A DNA stretch of 64,000 nucleotides from an uncultured Collinsella sp. (GCA_900542635.1 UQOJ01000001.1:1-64000), one strand, 5' to 3'; shown: positions 16,823 to 25,678, counted from the first letter of the stretch. Notes: generated by a model not told the origin, from the sequence alone. Program-made: numbers and translations.

Positions 16823-18649
16823 ATGGCAAAGGAATCAAAAAAGGAAGGTGGCGGTATCGGCGAGCTGCTTGCATATGCCGGTGACCGCAAATTCCTAACG
16901 TATTTGGGCATGGCGCTCTCGGCGCTCTCGCAGCTGCTGAGCTTTGGCCCGTACGTGTGCATTTGGCTTGTCGCGCGCGATCTGATCGCCGTGGCACCTA
17001 ACTGGAGCGAAGCCACCGATATCGCGATGTATGGCTGGTGGGCCGTGGGTTTTGCCCTGGCAAGCATCGTAGCTTATTTCGTGGGGCTCATGTGCACCCA
17101 CCTGTCTGCGTTTCGCTGCGCGTCCAATATCCGCAAGACTACGAGCAAGCACCTGCTTAAGCTGCCGCTTGGCTACTTTGACACGCACGCCACCGGTGAG
17201 CTGCGCCGTATTGTAGACGGATGCGCCGCCTCCACCGAGACCCTGCTCGCGCACATGCTGCCCGATATCGCCGGCGCTGCCGCCATGGTCGCAGGCCTGC
17301 TCGTGCTGCTTTTCGCCCTCGATTGGCGCTTGGGGGTGGCATGCCTTATCTCGGTCGTCGTTTCGCTTGGCGCCATGGCCACCATGATGAGCGGCAAAGG
17401 CGCCGAGTTCATGAAGGCCTACATGGGCGCGCTGGTCAAGATGAACAAGACCGGCACCGAATACGTACGCGGTATTCCCGTGGTCAAGGTGTTTCAGCAG
17501 ACGGTCTACTCCTTTAAGGCCTTCCACGATGCGATCGCCGAATACGCCGACATGGCACAAAACTATGCGGGCACGTTCTGCCGAGGTCCGCAGGTACTCA
17601 ACCTTACCGCGCTTAATGGTCTTGTGGCATTCCTGTTGCCCGTGGCGTTGCTGTTGGCGCCGGGCGAGACGGACTTCGCGCATTTTATGGCCAACTTCAC
17701 GTTTTACGCGATATTTTCGGCCGTGGTGCCGACGGCCATGACCAAGCTCATGTTTGTGGGCGAGGCCTCTCAGATGAGTGCCGATTCGCTGGCTCGTATT
17801 CGAAGTGTAATGGATTCCAAGCAGCTCTCCGTGCCTGCCCACCCCAAGCACCCTGCCGGCGGCGACGTGCGATTTGAGGACGTGAGCTTTACGTACGAGG
17901 GTGCCGAAGCACCTGCCGTTAGCCATGTAAGTTTCAGCGTTCCCGCTGGTAGTTCCCTTGCGCTTGTGGGTCCTTCGGGCGGCGGCAAGTCAACCTGCGC
18001 AAGCCTGATCCCGCGTTTTTGGGATGTCTCTTTGGGTCGCGTGCTCGTAGGCGGTGTGGACGTTCGTGATATGGATCCGCACGAGCTTATGGACCAGGTC
18101 GCCTTCGTGTTCCAGACCAACCAGCTGTTCCGGCAAACACTTGCCGATAACGTGCGCGCCTCCAAGCCTACGGCCACTGACGACGAAGTGCGTGCAGCTC
18201 TCTCCGCAGCTCAGTGCGACGACATTGTGGCCAAGCTCCCACAGGGCATCAATACCATGCTCGGCGCCGGCGGGGCGTATCTTTCGGGCGGCGAGGTCCA
18301 GCGCGTGGCACTCGCCCGCGCGATCCTTAAAGACGCGCCTATCGTGGTGCTCGATGAGGCCACGGCGTTTGCCGATCCCGAGAACGAGGCGCTCATCCAG
18401 CGCGCCTTTAGCAAGCTGGCGGCGGGTCGCACGGTCATTATGATTGCGCACCGACTCTCGACTGTAGTGGGCGCAGACCAAATCGTGGTGCTCAACCGGG
18501 GCAGCGTGCAGGAGTCGGGTACCCATGCCGAGTTGCTGTCCCAAGAGGGTCTGTATGCCAAGATGTGGGCCGAATACGAACAGGCCGCGAGCTGGAAAAT
18601 CACTGCAGCGACCGTGGATGCCGCCGTCACGAAGGGAGGCGAGGCCTAA
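16823..18649 (+). CDS. ABC half-transporter, fused membrane and ATPase domains (first of pair)
   Basis: 608 residues; ATG 16823 with AGAAAGG upstream. An N-terminal type IV exporter-fold membrane domain with about six helices is followed by the nucleotide-binding domain with Walker A GPSGGGKST, signature LSGGEVQR, Walker B IVVLDEAT and switch His in AHRLST. In Walker B the Ala-Thr-Ala-Phe after Glu differs from the usual Ala-Thr-Ala-Ser. It ends in the TAA directly before the next gene ATG, so the two halves very likely form a heterodimer. Similar AraC-linked pairs include siderophore importers of the YbtPQ type and drug exporters; sequence does not settle which. Confidence 0.9.
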   Translation: MAKESKKEGGGIGELLAYAGDRKFLTYLGMALSALSQLLSFGPYVCIWLVARDLIAVAPNWSEATDIAMYGWWAVGFALASIVAYFVGLMCTHLSAFRCASNIRKTTSKHLLKLPLGYFDTHATGELRRIVDGCAASTETLLAHMLPDIAGAAAMVAGLLVLLFALDWRLGVACLISVVVSLGAMATMMSGKGAEFMKAYMGALVKMNKTGTEYVRGIPVVKVFQQTVYSFKAFHDAIAEYADMAQNYAGTFCRGPQVLNLTALNGLVAFLLPVALLLAPGETDFAHFMANFTFYAIFSAVVPTAMTKLMFVGEASQMSADSLARIRSVMDSKQLSVPAHPKHPAGGDVRFEDVSFTYEGAEAPAVSHVSFSVPAGSSLALVGPSGGGKSTCASLIPRFWDVSLGRVLVGGVDVRDMDPHELMDQVAFVFQTNQLFRQTLADNVRASKPTATDDEVRAALSAAQCDDIVAKLPQGINTMLGAGGAYLSGGEVQRVALARAILKDAPIVVLDEATAFADPENEALIQRAFSKLAAGRTVIMIAHRLSTVVGADQIVVLNRGSVQESGTHAELLSQEGLYAKMWAEYEQAASWKITAATVDAAVTKGGEA

Positions 18650-20407
18650 ATGTTCGCCTCATTCCAAAAGAAGTATTTCCTATCCGATAAAGGCGTCGCC
18701 GGCGTAAAACGCGGCATTTTCTGGACCACGCTCACCAATCTCATTACCATGGCCGGCATGGGCTTTTTATTCCTGGTCATGGCCGGTTTTGTAGAACATC
18801 TCGCCATCGGCGCCGACCTGCCGGATACCCTGCCGATCGTGGGTGGCCTCCTGGTCTTTTTCGTGTTGCTCTTTGCCTCTAACTGGCAGCAGTATTACTA
18901 CACCTACTGCATCTTCTACGAGGAGTGCGGCAAGCAGCGTATGGAGATCGCCGAGCGCTTGCGCAAACTGCCGCTGTCGTTTTTTGGTCGCCGTGATCTG
19001 GCCGATTTAACCGAGACCATCATGGGCGACGTCCAGGCCATGGAGCACGCCTACAGCCACGTGCTGGGAGAGCTTTGGGGTGCCATCATCGCAAGCGCCA
19101 TTGTGTTCGTGGCGTCGCTGTTCTTTTGCTGGCAGCTGGCGATCGCGGCGTTTTGGAGCGTTCCCGTGGCCTTTGCCGTGCTGTATCTAACACGCGGCCC
19201 CATGACCCCGGTGTTCGATCGCGTGCGTGCCGAGAAGGTCAAGGTTACCGAGGCAATTCAAGAGACACTCGACTGCGTTCGCGAGATCCGCGCCACCAAC
19301 CAGGAGGCCCATTATCTTGAGGGACTCAACGCCGTGATCGATGCCGAGGAGTGCGAGACCACCAAGGGCGAGCTCGCTAACGGGCTTTTGGTCAACTCCG
19401 CCTTTGTCATCCTGCGTCTGGGCATTGCCACCACGCTGGTTACGGGCGCCGCGATGGTTGCCTCGGGGCGGGTCGACTTTTTGGTGATGTTTGCCTTCTT
19501 GCTTATGGTGAGCCGCATCTATGCGCCTTTTGACCAGGCGTTGATGCTGATGTCCGAGCTGTTTGTCGCCGAGTCCTCTGCCAAGCGCATGCGTTCCATC
19601 ATGGAAGAGCCTGTGGCGCGGGGCAGCGAGAAATTTGAGCCCGCGGGCCACGATGTGGTGTTCGATCACGTGGCATTTGGCTATGGTGCGGGCGAGGACG
19701 GACGCGCCGGCGAGAAAGTTCTTACCGATGTGAGCTTTACCGCCAAGGAGGGCGAGGTCACGGCACTGGTCGGTCCTTCGGGTTCCGGTAAGTCCACGGT
19801 GAGCCGCCTGGCCGCACGCTTTTGGGATGCCACCGAAGGCACGGTCACCGTGGGTGGCGTGGATGTCGCGAGCGTGGATCCCGAGGTGCTCCTACGCGAC
19901 TACGCCATTGTGTTCCAAGACGTGCTGCTCTTTGACGACACGGTGATGGGAAACATCCGCCTCGGGCGTCGTGACGCCACCGATGAGGAAGTGCTTGCGG
20001 CCGCACGTGCCGCCAACTGCGACGAGTTCGTGAGCCGCATGCCACAGGGCTACGACACCATGATCGGCGAGAACGGCTCCAAGCTGTCCGGCGGCGAGCG
20101 CCAGCGCATCTCTATCGCCCGCGCGCTGCTCAAAGACGCACCCATCGTGCTGTTGGACGAGGCGACGGCAAGCTTGGATGTGGAAAACGAGACCGTGGTT
20201 CAGGAGGCGCTCTCCCGTCTGCTTGCAGGCAAGACGGTTATCGTTATTGCCCACCGTATGCGTACGGTGGAAAATGCCGACAAAATCGTCGTGCTCAAAG
20301 ATGGTGTGGTTGCCGAGCAGGGCGCTCCGGCGCAGCTCAAGGCGGCAGGCGGAGAATTTGCCCGTATGGTCGCACTGCAAAAGGAAGCGGCTGCCTGGCA
20401 GCTGTAG
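18650..20407 (+). CDS. ABC half-transporter, fused membrane and ATPase domains (second of pair)
   Basis: 585 residues. Its ATG follows the stop of the first half with no gap, and GGGAGG upstream lies within the end of that gene. Membrane helices fill the first about 300 residues; the ATPase domain has Walker A GPSGSGKST, Q-loop FQDVLLFDD, signature LSGGERQR, Walker B IVLLDEATAS and switch His AHRMRT. Probably partners the preceding half-transporter. A perfect 33-base palindrome follows its stop. Confidence 0.9.
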   Translation: MFASFQKKYFLSDKGVAGVKRGIFWTTLTNLITMAGMGFLFLVMAGFVEHLAIGADLPDTLPIVGGLLVFFVLLFASNWQQYYYTYCIFYEECGKQRMEIAERLRKLPLSFFGRRDLADLTETIMGDVQAMEHAYSHVLGELWGAIIASAIVFVASLFFCWQLAIAAFWSVPVAFAVLYLTRGPMTPVFDRVRAEKVKVTEAIQETLDCVREIRATNQEAHYLEGLNAVIDAEECETTKGELANGLLVNSAFVILRLGIATTLVTGAAMVASGRVDFLVMFAFLLMVSRIYAPFDQALMLMSELFVAESSAKRMRSIMEEPVARGSEKFEPAGHDVVFDHVAFGYGAGEDGRAGEKVLTDVSFTAKEGEVTALVGPSGSGKSTVSRLAARFWDATEGTVTVGGVDVASVDPEVLLRDYAIVFQDVLLFDDTVMGNIRLGRRDATDEEVLAAARAANCDEFVSRMPQGYDTMIGENGSKLSGGERQRISIARALLKDAPIVLLDEATASLDVENETVVQEALSRLLAGKTVIVIAHRMRTVENADKIVVLKDGVVAEQGAPAQLKAAGGEFARMVALQKEAAAWQL

Positions 20408-20408
20408 G

Positions 20409-20441
20409 AATGTGACAAAGGGACAGTCCCTTTGTCACATT
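20409..20441. repeat. Perfect 33-base palindromic hairpin (GGGACAGG family)
   Basis: AATGTGACAAAGGGAC (20409-20424) and GTCCCTTTGTCACATT (20426-20441) pair completely around a single A, two bases after the ABC stop. The central GGGACAGTCCC links it to the other dispersed hairpins, though the outer arms differ. Confidence 0.85.
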
Positions 20442-20588
20442 GAGTTCACCCCCATAGTTTCCAAAAGGTTAACTTTGGTTGACCGTAATAGTTCGACTAA
20501 ACTAGTTTCAAAAGCGTACTCGAGCAAACTAATGAACTCGGGTGCTAAGGCACCATGCCGCGCTTGTGCGGCAAAAGGGAGAAGCAAC

Positions 20589-20834
20589 ATGAAGAAGTCG
20601 ACGTTTAACACCCTGCTTGTCGGTGGCGGTTTTCTGCTTGGCACGGCCGGCATCAAGCTGCTCACCAGCGCTCCGGTAAAGAACGCCTGCGTGCAGGGTA
20701 TCGCGTGCGGCATGCGCATCAAGAACGGCTACCAGGACATGGTCGAGCAGGCCAAGGCCAATGTCGATGACATGGTTGCCGAGGCTGCCTACATCACCCA
20801 GAGCGAGGCCGCTGCTGACGAGGCAGCCGAGTAA
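20589..20834 (+). CDS. DUF6110 family small protein
   Basis: 81 residues; ATG 20589 with AAGGGAG upstream. The N-terminus (LLVGGGFLLGTAGIKLLTS) is a glycine-rich hydrophobic segment, followed by a short basic patch and an acidic helical tail. The pattern matches DUF6110, a family usually found beside heavy-metal P-type ATPases, as here: the ATPase begins 18 bases downstream. Its job is unknown; a small regulatory or metal-handling membrane partner is a reasonable guess. Confidence 0.75.
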   Translation: MKKSTFNTLLVGGGFLLGTAGIKLLTSAPVKNACVQGIACGMRIKNGYQDMVEQAKANVDDMVAEAAYITQSEAAADEAAE

Positions 20835-20852
20835 CGCTCCCAGGCACAAACT

Positions 20853-22928
20853 ATGAGATTCTCGATTATTAGCGAGATCCCCGGCAGGACCCGTCTTCAA
20901 TTGGCGGGTCCTGTGCCAGAGAGCGATCTCGACGCACTTCTTAAGCTTGGCGGCGAAATCGACGGCGTGCGCAAAGTGCGCGTATATGGCCGCATTGGCC
21001 AGATGGCGCTGGAGTACGACGAGCCGCGCCGCGCGAGCGTGCTCGACGCCTTGGGCGCACTCGATGCTCAAGCTATCGCCGATGCCAAGTCGGGCTACGT
21101 GATGCAACTCGAGCCGCGCAAGCACAAACTCGTTATGGACCTGGCGACACTCGTCGGTGCCCACTACGCGCGCCGCTGGTTCCTGCCTACGCCGCTGCGC
21201 GCCATCTTTGTTGTGGCCGGTTACATGACCTTTTTGCGCGCCGCTCTCCACGAGCTCGCGCAGCCGCGCCTGACCGTCCCCGTGCTCGATGCCTCGGCCA
21301 TCGGCATTTCGTTCGTCAAACGTGATGTCGACACCGCGGGCCAGACGATGTTCCTGCTCAACGTGGGCGAACTGCTCGAGGACTACACGCGCGCCATGAG
21401 CGAAAACGAGCTCATCAACTCGCTGCTCGATGTGCCCGACAAGGCTCAGAAGGTCGTCGGCGACACCGAGGTAAGCGTTGCCGCTACTGAGCTCGAGCCC
21501 GGCGATCTGGTCGCCGTACGCACTGGCATGTCCATCTGCATCGACGGTGTTGTCGAGCAGGGGAGCGCTATGGTCAACCAGGCGACTCTGACCGGCGAGC
21601 CGCTGGCTGTCGAGCGCAGCGCAGGCGACGACGTGTTCGCCGGAACCGTCGTGGAAGACGGCAGCATCTTGGTGCGCGTGCGCGCCAATACGGCGCAGAC
21701 CAAACTGCGCTCAATCGTCTCGCTCGTGCAGACGGCCGACTCTCTCAAGTCCGAGGGTCAGTCGCACATGGAGGACCTCGCCAACAAGATCGTTCCGTGG
21801 AACTTCCTGCTCGCGGGCCTGGTTGCGCTTACCACGCGTAGCCTCATCAAGACCTCGGCGGCGCTGATGGTCGACTACTCGTGCGCACTCAAGCTCACGG
21901 GTTCCGTTGCCGTCATGACCGCCATGAGCGATGCTGCCAAGATGGGCGTCATGGTCAAAGGCGCGAAGTATTTTGAGTCGTTTGCCAAGGCCGATACCAT
22001 TGTCTTTGATAAGACCGGCACGCTCACCGAGGCACAGCCGCGTCTTGCCTGCGTGCTCACTACCGATGGCTGGAGCGAGGACGAGATTCTGCGCCTTTCC
22101 GCTTGCTTGGAGGAGCATTTTCCGCATCCGGTGGCGCGTGCCGTGGTCAATGCGGCACGCGAACGCGGGCTCGAGCACCGCGAGCGCCATGCCGCCGTCG
22201 AGTACATCGTGGCGCACGGCATCGCTTCGTCCATCGAAGGACGTCGTGCCATCATCGGTTCGGCACACTTTGTGTTTGAGGACGAGGGCGCGCAGCTCGA
22301 ATCCGACATCAAGGAGCGCATCGAGTCCCAGATGCAGGGCTTGTCGCCGCTGTACCTGGCGGTCGACGGCACGGTCGTGGGCGTGCTCGGTATCGAGGAC
22401 CCGCTTAAACCCGGGGTCCGCGAGGCCATCGCCGACTTGCACGCGTTGGGCGTTAAGCACGTGGTCATGCTCACGGGCGACTCGGAGCGCACAGCCGAGC
22501 GCATTGCTCGCGAGGCAGGTGTCGACGAGTTTAAGGCCGAACTGCTACCCGAGGACAAGTACGCCTATGTGGAGCGCATTAAGGGCGAGGGGCGCCACGT
22601 TGCCATGGTGGGCGACGGCGTCAACGATTCGCCGGCGCTCGGTTTGGCCGACGTGGGGCTGGCAATGGGCGGTGGAAGCGACATCGCCAAGGAGGTCGCC
22701 GACATCATCCTGACCGATACGGAACTCGATGCGATTGTTCGCCTGCGCCGCATGAGCCAGGGTCTCATCGACCGTCTGACGAGCTCCTACTCCAAGGTGA
22801 TGCTCACCAACTCGGCTCTGCTGGCGCTGGGCATTACCGGCGCGATTACGCCGCAGGCGTCGTCGCTGCTGCACAACGGCTCAACGATTGCCTACAGCCT
22901 GAGCAACGCAAAGGCGTACTTGCATTAG
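20853..22928 (+). CDS. Heavy-metal translocating P1B-type ATPase with YSCALK membrane motif
   Basis: 691 residues. The N-terminus is an HMA-like ferredoxin fold (ISEIPGRTRLQLAG) lacking a CxxC metal site. Catalytic Asp386 lies in DKTGTLT, HP motif in HPVARAVV, TGDSERTA and the hinge MVGDGVNDSPAL are all present, so the ATPase core is intact. The membrane metal-binding motif is YSCALK with one Cys (Cys344) in place of CPC, SPC or TPC, so the transported ion cannot be assigned by the usual rule. Operon with the DUF6110 gene upstream; a strong hairpin follows. Confidence 0.9.
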   Translation: MRFSIISEIPGRTRLQLAGPVPESDLDALLKLGGEIDGVRKVRVYGRIGQMALEYDEPRRASVLDALGALDAQAIADAKSGYVMQLEPRKHKLVMDLATLVGAHYARRWFLPTPLRAIFVVAGYMTFLRAALHELAQPRLTVPVLDASAIGISFVKRDVDTAGQTMFLLNVGELLEDYTRAMSENELINSLLDVPDKAQKVVGDTEVSVAATELEPGDLVAVRTGMSICIDGVVEQGSAMVNQATLTGEPLAVERSAGDDVFAGTVVEDGSILVRVRANTAQTKLRSIVSLVQTADSLKSEGQSHMEDLANKIVPWNFLLAGLVALTTRSLIKTSAALMVDYSCALKLTGSVAVMTAMSDAAKMGVMVKGAKYFESFAKADTIVFDKTGTLTEAQPRLACVLTTDGWSEDEILRLSACLEEHFPHPVARAVVNAARERGLEHRERHAAVEYIVAHGIASSIEGRRAIIGSAHFVFEDEGAQLESDIKERIESQMQGLSPLYLAVDGTVVGVLGIEDPLKPGVREAIADLHALGVKHVVMLTGDSERTAERIAREAGVDEFKAELLPEDKYAYVERIKGEGRHVAMVGDGVNDSPALGLADVGLAMGGGSDIAKEVADIILTDTELDAIVRLRRMSQGLIDRLTSSYSKVMLTNSALLALGITGAITPQASSLLHNGSTIAYSLSNAKAYLH

Positions 22929-22948
22929 CGTTTTCGATTGAGTGTATG

Positions 22949-22994
22949 GCCTGCACCCTGGCGGCATCGCAGCCGCCAGGGTGCAGGCTTTTTT
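22949..22994. terminator. Bidirectional terminator between P-type ATPase and a convergent gene
   Basis: A 17-bp perfect stem (22949-22965 with 22972-22988; GCCTGCACCCTGGCGGC) is followed by a T-run on the plus strand (22989-22994). It also covers the stop side of the minus-strand gene ending at 22993. Confidence 0.9.
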
Positions 22995-23427
22995 AGACAA
23001 GTGCAGCTTTGATGGTGGGGGCTTCGGTGAGCTGCTCGGCGGCCTTTTCGTCGGAGCTGTCGAGCGCGGCTAAGCTGCGGTAGACCCACTCGTTGGCCTG
23101 GGTGTTCTTGACGCCTGCGGTCTGCATAAGGGCGCCTACCTCGCGGATTGCTGCGAGCAGATCGGCTTTGGGACCCGCGAGCTCGACCGCGATGCCGTGG
23201 TGGGCGGCCACGCCGCGGTTCTCACTCACGTGGTCGATAAAGCCCTCGACGGTCTCAAGCTGCTGGGCGAGAGCTGCGTCATCGTCAACGTCCAGCGCGA
23301 CGAGTGCGTTCGATACCGTGAGGGCGGGATGTCCGCAGGGGACAAAGCCTTCGATGACATCCATAGCTTCGGTAATGGTTGAGCCCAGGCCTACGAGGGC
23401 ATTGACGAGTTGCTGCTTGGTATCCAT
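22993..23427 (-). CDS. Hypothetical protein, 144 residues
   Basis: Starts at ATG 23427 with AAAGGA upstream. The protein is acidic, mostly helical and has no membrane segment or signal peptide. It contains a single Cys-His pair (VPCGHPAL) and no motif I recognise. Codon use is like that of neighbouring host genes, so it is probably real. It is convergent with the metal ATPase and upstream of tmRNA on the opposite strand. The 237-bp gap to tmRNA holds a GCGGGG/CCCCGC hairpin (23581-23596) and little else. Confidence 0.7.
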   Translation of the reverse strand: MDTKQQLVNALVGLGSTITEAMDVIEGFVPCGHPALTVSNALVALDVDDDAALAQQLETVEGFIDHVSENRGVAAHHGIAVELAGPKADLLAAIREVGALMQTAGVKNTQANEWVYRSLAALDSSDEKAAEQLTEAPTIKAALV

Positions 23428-23664
23428 AACGGTCCTTTCGACGGGTCAATTGTGCTTGGCGAAAATATACGTGACGCGATTGGTGGCAAAAGTGCGAAGT
23501 GCAGCGCACATTGGGGTCTTCACAGCTCGTGCATAGAACAGCTGTCCGCTTTCAGAACGTGGTAAGATAACACTCCACAAGCGGGGCTCGCCCCGCATGT
23601 TCCTTGAAAAGTCGACGGTTGTTGGGTGCTCGTGCCCAATGCCATCCAGACTTTCCCAACATTC

Positions 23665-24028
23665 GGGGGCGACTGGTTTCGACACGATAGCTCTGAGAGA
23701 GGAAGCAAGCCGAGGTCTCCTCGCCTCGTTAAACAGGGGTACCGTCAAATTGAATTGACAACAACTCTTCTTTTGAGCCTATGGCTCTCGCTGCTTAGTT
23801 TATAGCGGCGCGTCAACCCGGTGATTTCCCCGACACCGGCGCGACGTCATTTTAGGGGAATGCTCCTGCGCACGTAATCGGTATGGCGCAGGCTAAGACC
23901 GAACCGGTTGGGATGCCGCGAGCGTGTCGCTGCGCGTAAAGCGTCCGAGACAAAACCAGCGACTGAGCTTGGAGATGCCAATCAGGGGGCTTTCGTGGAC
24001 CGGAGTTCGATTCTCCGCGCCTCCACCA
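23665..24028 (+). ncRNA. ssrA: tmRNA (ssrA)
   Basis: 364 nt. The 5' end GGGGGCGACTGGTTTCGACA pairs its first seven bases with CGCCTCC before the encoded CCA at the 3' end; a T-arm (GTTCGATTC) precedes it. The tag reading frame runs 23757-23798 and ends ALAA-stop: DNNSSFEPMALAA, with an in-frame TGA two codons before GAC, so the resume codon is GAC or the preceding ATT. tmRNA rescues stalled ribosomes with SmpB and marks the product for proteolysis; smpB is not in the window. Confidence 0.97.
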
Positions 24029-24037
24029 ATAGTTACA

Positions 24038-24070
24038 AGCAGGTAGAGAAGTGTCTCTACCTGCTTTTTT
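24038..24070 (+). terminator. tmRNA terminator
   Basis: AGCAGGTAGAGA (24038-24049) pairs with TCTCTACCTGCT (24054-24065) and is followed by six T. Confidence 0.93.
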
Positions 24071-24083
24071 ATTACTTACAGAT

Positions 24084-24330
24084 ACCGCGGAGAATCGAAC
24101 TCTGTGCAGGGCGCGGGCGTTAAGCAAACGCGGAGCGTTTGTAGCGAGCGGGCGAGGACGCCGGCAGGCGGCCGAAGCCGGTGCGGATTTGCGAAACAAA
24201 TACGCGGATTCTCCGCGCAAAGCCCCAGCCCAAAACAGATGCGATGTCGACTGAGCTTCAGCTGCCCGCCCCCCGCTCCGACGGAAGCCCCAAACCGCGG
24301 AGAATCGAACTCTGTGCAGGGCGCGGGCGT
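24084..24330. repeat. Two exact 37-bp direct repeats containing an inverted tmRNA 3' fragment
   Basis: 24084-24120 and 24294-24330 are identical, 210 bp apart. The first bases (CGCGGAGAATCGAACTC) are the exact reverse complement of tmRNA 24003-24019, the T-arm and acceptor side. The segment between also holds GGATTCTCCGCGC (about 24206-24218) in direct orientation. It reads as debris of integration or duplication at the tmRNA 3' end. No integrase is present. Confidence 0.85.
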
Positions 24331-24357
24331 AAAGAAAACGACGTGGCAATGCAGAGC

Positions 24358-24555
24358 GGGACGCGCTTCCCAATGGCGGCCCAGGCGGAAAGCGCGTCCC
24401 GGAATCCGCACTCAGACTGGGACGTAGTTTCCGGATGACACATCAAGCGGAAACTGCGTCCCGGAATTCTCATTCGGAATGGGATGCAATTTCCAAATGA
24501 ATGGCTAGCGGAAAGTTCATCCCGGAATCCCGCCTCAAACTGGGACGCGCTTTCC
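24358..24555. repeat. Tandem array of about 61-bp imperfect-hairpin units (three and a half units)
   Basis: Left arms start at 24358, 24419, 24481 and 24542 (GGGACGCGCTTCCC, GGGACGTAGTTTCC, GGGATGCAATTTCC, GGGACGCGCTTTCC). Each of the first three has a matching right arm at 24387-24400, 24449-24462 and 24510-24523, followed by GGAAT and a variable linker. Arm changes in units 1 and 2 are largely compensated in the partner arm. It ends about 90 bases before the patatin gene. Confidence 0.85.
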
Positions 24556-24642
24556 GCTCCATCTCCTCAACTCCAAAACCTATGCGCCCTCCATTCCAAA
24601 ACTGGGTAGAAGAAAGCCAAAACGCAATCGCAGGAGGTCAAC

Positions 24643-25521
24643 ATGACTGCAGAAGATAAGGCAAAGAACGCCGGCAAGGTCGCGCTCGTCTTGGAGGGCG
24701 GTAGTTTTCGCGGACAATTTACCGCCGGCGTGCTCGACGTTCTCATGGAGGCCGGCGTCGAGATTCCGGCGGTATATGGCGTATCGGCCGGCGCCCTCAA
24801 CGGCGTGAACTACAAGTCGCACCAGATTGGCCGTGCCAACCGCATCAACCTGGCTTTCTGCAACGACAGCCGCTTCATGGGCGCCGCGTCGTTTGCGTCC
24901 ACGGGCTCCATTGTGGGTTACGACTTTATCTTCAATGATGTCCAGGACCGCCTGGATCCCTTTGACAACGAGACGTTCGACGCCAGCCCCATCGAGATGT
25001 ACGCCGTCGCGACGGACATGCTCTTTGGAACCGCCACGTACCTGCCGGTCAAAAGCGCCGTACTTGACCTCGACGCCGTGCGCGCATCGACGTCGCTGCC
25101 GCTGGTGACGCCATCGGTCGAGATCGATGGGCACAAATACGTCGACGGCGGCGTAGCCGATTCGGTCCCTATCGAGCACGTGCTGGAGGAGGCGGGCTTC
25201 GATCGCGCGGTTGTCATTGTCACGCAGGACCGCTCGTACGAGAAAAAGCCCTACGAGTTTATGCCCGCCGCACGCGCCCGCTATGCCGACTACCCCTATC
25301 TGCTCGAGGCTATCGAGACGCGCCACGACCGCTATAACATCCAGCGCATGCACCTGTGGAAGTATGAGCGCGAGGGCCGCGCGCTGGTCGTCGCTCCGCA
25401 AAAGCCGGTCGAGGTCGGCCATGTCGAGCACGATCCTGCCAAACTGCTCGACCTGTATATTCAGGGCCGCCAGGAGGCTAAGCGCTTGCTGGCCGACATC
25501 GAGGCATTCGTCGAGCGCTAG
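24643..25521 (+). CDS. Patatin-like phospholipase family protein
   Basis: 292 residues; ATG 24643 after AGGAGG. The patatin fold is shown by the oxyanion loop LEGGSFRG (about 16-23), the nucleophile elbow GVSAG (Ser near 48) and the catalytic Asp in DGGVADSVP. There is no signal peptide, so a cytoplasmic or membrane-associated lipid acyl hydrolase resembling the YjjU/RssA group is likely. The substrate is unknown. Monocistronic. Confidence 0.9.
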   Translation: MTAEDKAKNAGKVALVLEGGSFRGQFTAGVLDVLMEAGVEIPAVYGVSAGALNGVNYKSHQIGRANRINLAFCNDSRFMGAASFASTGSIVGYDFIFNDVQDRLDPFDNETFDASPIEMYAVATDMLFGTATYLPVKSAVLDLDAVRASTSLPLVTPSVEIDGHKYVDGGVADSVPIEHVLEEAGFDRAVVIVTQDRSYEKKPYEFMPAARARYADYPYLLEAIETRHDRYNIQRMHLWKYEREGRALVVAPQKPVEVGHVEHDPAKLLDLYIQGRQEAKRLLADIEAFVER

Positions 25522-25584
25522 CGTCGCGACGTCATGACCCATGGATGACATGTGCAGAAACTCTGGTCGGAGCCAAAATACCTG

Positions 25585-25650
25585 TTGACTCGGGCGGCGA
25601 GCGGGGTAATATGGACGGGTTACTTGCAGAGCCCCGTGAATCTCTGTAAC
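25585..25650 (+). promoter_or_regulatory. rplM promoter and 5' leader hairpin
   Basis: TTGACT (25585-25590) and TAATAT (25607-25612) lie 16 bp apart. The transcript would begin near 25619, where GTTAC-ttg-CAGAG (25619-25631) pairs with CTCTGTAAC (25642-25650). A hairpin at the very 5' end of an rplM-rpsI mRNA is consistent with an L13 autoregulatory leader, but no known consensus was checked. Confidence 0.5.
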
Positions 25651-25678
25651 AACACGTACTGTACATGGAGGAGTCTAA

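Noticed and set aside
23852..24373. Minus-strand frame across tmRNA encoding a WWRRGESNSGP peptide
   Set aside because: This phrase is the well-known false translation of tRNA/tmRNA 3' ends. The frame lies over tmRNA and its repeats.
24358..24555. CRISPR array
   Set aside because: The units are tandem without unique spacers, each is a hairpin of its own, and no cas gene is near.
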